Shown here: positions 5,439 through 5,901 of the stretch, piece by piece
Position numbering within the stretch: the stretch's first letter is position 1
Layout: the number at the start of each line of letters is the position of its first letter
Origin: Chloroflexota bacterium
GTDB taxonomy: Bacteria; Chloroflexota; Dehalococcoidia; SM23-28-2; RBG-16-64-32
DNA length: 5,901 bases
Direction of reading: 5' to 3'
Assembly (NCBI GenBank): GCA_005880055.1
Contig: VBJS01000074.1
Coordinates: 1 to 5,901 of the forward strand
Made by a program: the position numbers and the translations under genes
The notes under the pieces: model-generated
Databases searched by the model: none
Seen by the model: the letters and a program-made list of their open reading frames with translations, nothing else
What the model was told of the DNA's origin: nothing

Positions 5439-5750
5439 ATGGCAGACTACACGATCACGCTGACGGAGGAGGGGGAGAACCGTCTGCTTTCTCGCTTCGT
5501 CGCGCCTTACAACCTGGCGAACAAGGCCGCGCTCGGCATCGCCGAGTGGGCGCAGCTGCACCTGGAGGAGCTGGCCGTCGACGCCGACCTCCAGCAGGCG
5601 GCGCAGCAGGCCCGCGAGGACGCCGAGCGCGTGATGGCGGCGAGTGTGGACGCCGAGCGCAAGCGGCTGATGGACCTCGTGCAGGGGAAGGCGCAGGCGC
5701 AGCCCGCACCGGATCCTTCCGGGGAATCCTTCCGGGGAAGGACCGTGTGA
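5439..5750 (+). CDS. Small helical protein of the phage-like block, function unknown
   Basis: The product is 103 residues. I do not recognise a family. Residues 1-25 (MADYTITLTEEGENRLLSRF) may form a short strand and helix. Residues 26-90 are Ala/Glu/Gln-rich and almost certainly alpha-helical, with heptad-like stretches (LQQAAQQAREDAERVMAASV, DAERKRLMDLVQGKAQ) that could form a coiled coil. The last 15 residues are Pro/Gly/Ser-rich. There is no signal peptide or membrane segment. Small helical proteins next to fibre genes can be chaperones or assembly factors, but nothing here proves that. A 13-bp tandem duplication (5713-5738) lies in the 3' end and changes the frame of the tail, so the present C-terminus is probably not ancestral. 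The TGA overlaps the GTG of the next frame (GTGA at 5747-5750), suggesting translational coupling. Confidence 0.75.
   Translation: MADYTITLTEEGENRLLSRFVAPYNLANKAALGIAEWAQLHLEELAVDADLQQAAQQAREDAERVMAASVDAERKRLMDLVQGKAQAQPAPDPSGESFRGRTV
5713..5738 (+). repeat. 13-bp tandem duplication inside the small gene
   Basis: ATCCTTCCGGGGA occurs twice head to tail (5713-5725 and 5726-5738). Thirteen is not a multiple of three, so gain or loss of a copy shifts the reading frame of the last residues of the 103-residue protein. Confidence 0.8.
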
Positions 5751-5901
5751 CCGAACTCCTCCGAATCCTCGACGGCCGCACCTACGCTCGGGACGCGAGC
5801 GCCCGATTACAAAGGGGCGCAGCCCCGAGCTTGTCCTGAGCGGAGCGCAGCGGAGTCGAAGGAGGGGGTCTGGGGGTGTCCCCCCGATTACCCATGAGGG
5901 C
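5747..5901 (+). pseudogene. Coupled gene start interrupted by a repeat cassette, partial at right edge
   Basis: A GTG at 5747 overlaps the preceding stop as GTGA. It reads MTELLRILDGRTYARDASAR, then enters repeat DNA and stops at TGA 5837-5839 after 30 residues. If the 72-bp cassette and one 9-bp flank (81 bp, 27 codons) are removed, the frame continues ...DASARLPMR to the window end with no stop. The simplest reading is a real gene, coupled to its upstream neighbour and truncated by the insertion. Its function cannot be told from 24 codons. Alternatively the cassette could mark an ordinary gene end and the short frame could be chance. Confidence 0.4.
5802..5891. mobile_element. 72-bp repeat cassette flanked by 9-bp direct repeats (target-site-duplication-like)
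   Basis: CCCGATTAC occurs at 5802-5810 and again at 5883-5891. Between them lie AGGGGCGCAGC (the 11 bp also found at 5315-5325), a GGGGC/GCCCC mini-hairpin (5814-5826), and a segment at 5827-5862 that I recognise as a common bacterial intergenic repeat (CTTGTCCTGAGC then GAGTCGAAGG). A G/C-tract hairpin (GGGGG 5872-5876, CCCCC 5880-5884) follows. There is no coding capacity, so movement would need a transposase in trans. Confidence 0.55.

Noticed and set aside
5249..5839. 196-codon plus-strand frame from 5249
   Set aside because: Most of it reads through heptads, a hairpin and another frame of the 103-residue gene; only the part from GTG 5747 has a gene-like context.

Overview
This is a GC-rich bacterial segment of about 5.9 kb, probably from an uncultured environmental lineage. 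A Chloroflexota-like host is my best guess. The hints are a hydrolase-LuxR fusion regulator, a palindrome resembling the GAAC-N4-GTTC LexA box, and several dense families of short intergenic repeats. No marker gene fixes the phylum, so this stays an inference.

Left part (1-2105), all on the minus strand. A secreted or membrane-anchored right-handed beta-helix protein starts at 798 and runs off the left edge. Upstream of it lies a regulator (1005-2066) made of an alpha/beta-hydrolase-like domain and a C-terminal LuxR DNA-binding domain. All three catalytic positions of the hydrolase appear to be replaced, so it looks like a ligand sensor rather than an enzyme. A good sigma70-type promoter (2139-2167) faces this gene. 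The beta-helix gene follows it in the same orientation after a 206-bp gap that holds a perfect 12-bp palindrome.

Middle (2106-2470) is a divergent, gene-free region. It contains a LexA-like 20-bp palindrome sitting exactly in the spacer of a weak plus-strand promoter, a 12-bp-stem inverted repeat, and two opposed arrays of 7-bp repeats that lead up to a strong Shine-Dalgarno sequence.

Right part (2471-5901), plus strand, is a phage-derived structural block. It holds a major capsid protein gene broken by a frameshift with an apparent internal deletion, a 596-residue tail-fibre/baseplate-like protein, a 103-residue helical protein, and a translationally coupled gene that starts at 5747. No head-to-tail connector, terminase, portal or tail-tube genes lie between capsid and fibre, so the block is either a remnant or a rearranged cassette.

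Every junction in the phage block carries repeats: CTAACAC heptads, GGAACNN heptads, and inverted repeats headed by (GT)AGGGGCG. The clearest case is at the right end. A 72-bp repeat cassette (5811-5882) is flanked by perfect 9-bp direct repeats, CCCGATTAC, like a target-site duplication. It interrupts the 5747 gene, and removing the cassette with one flank (81 bp, 27 codons) restores an open frame to the window edge.
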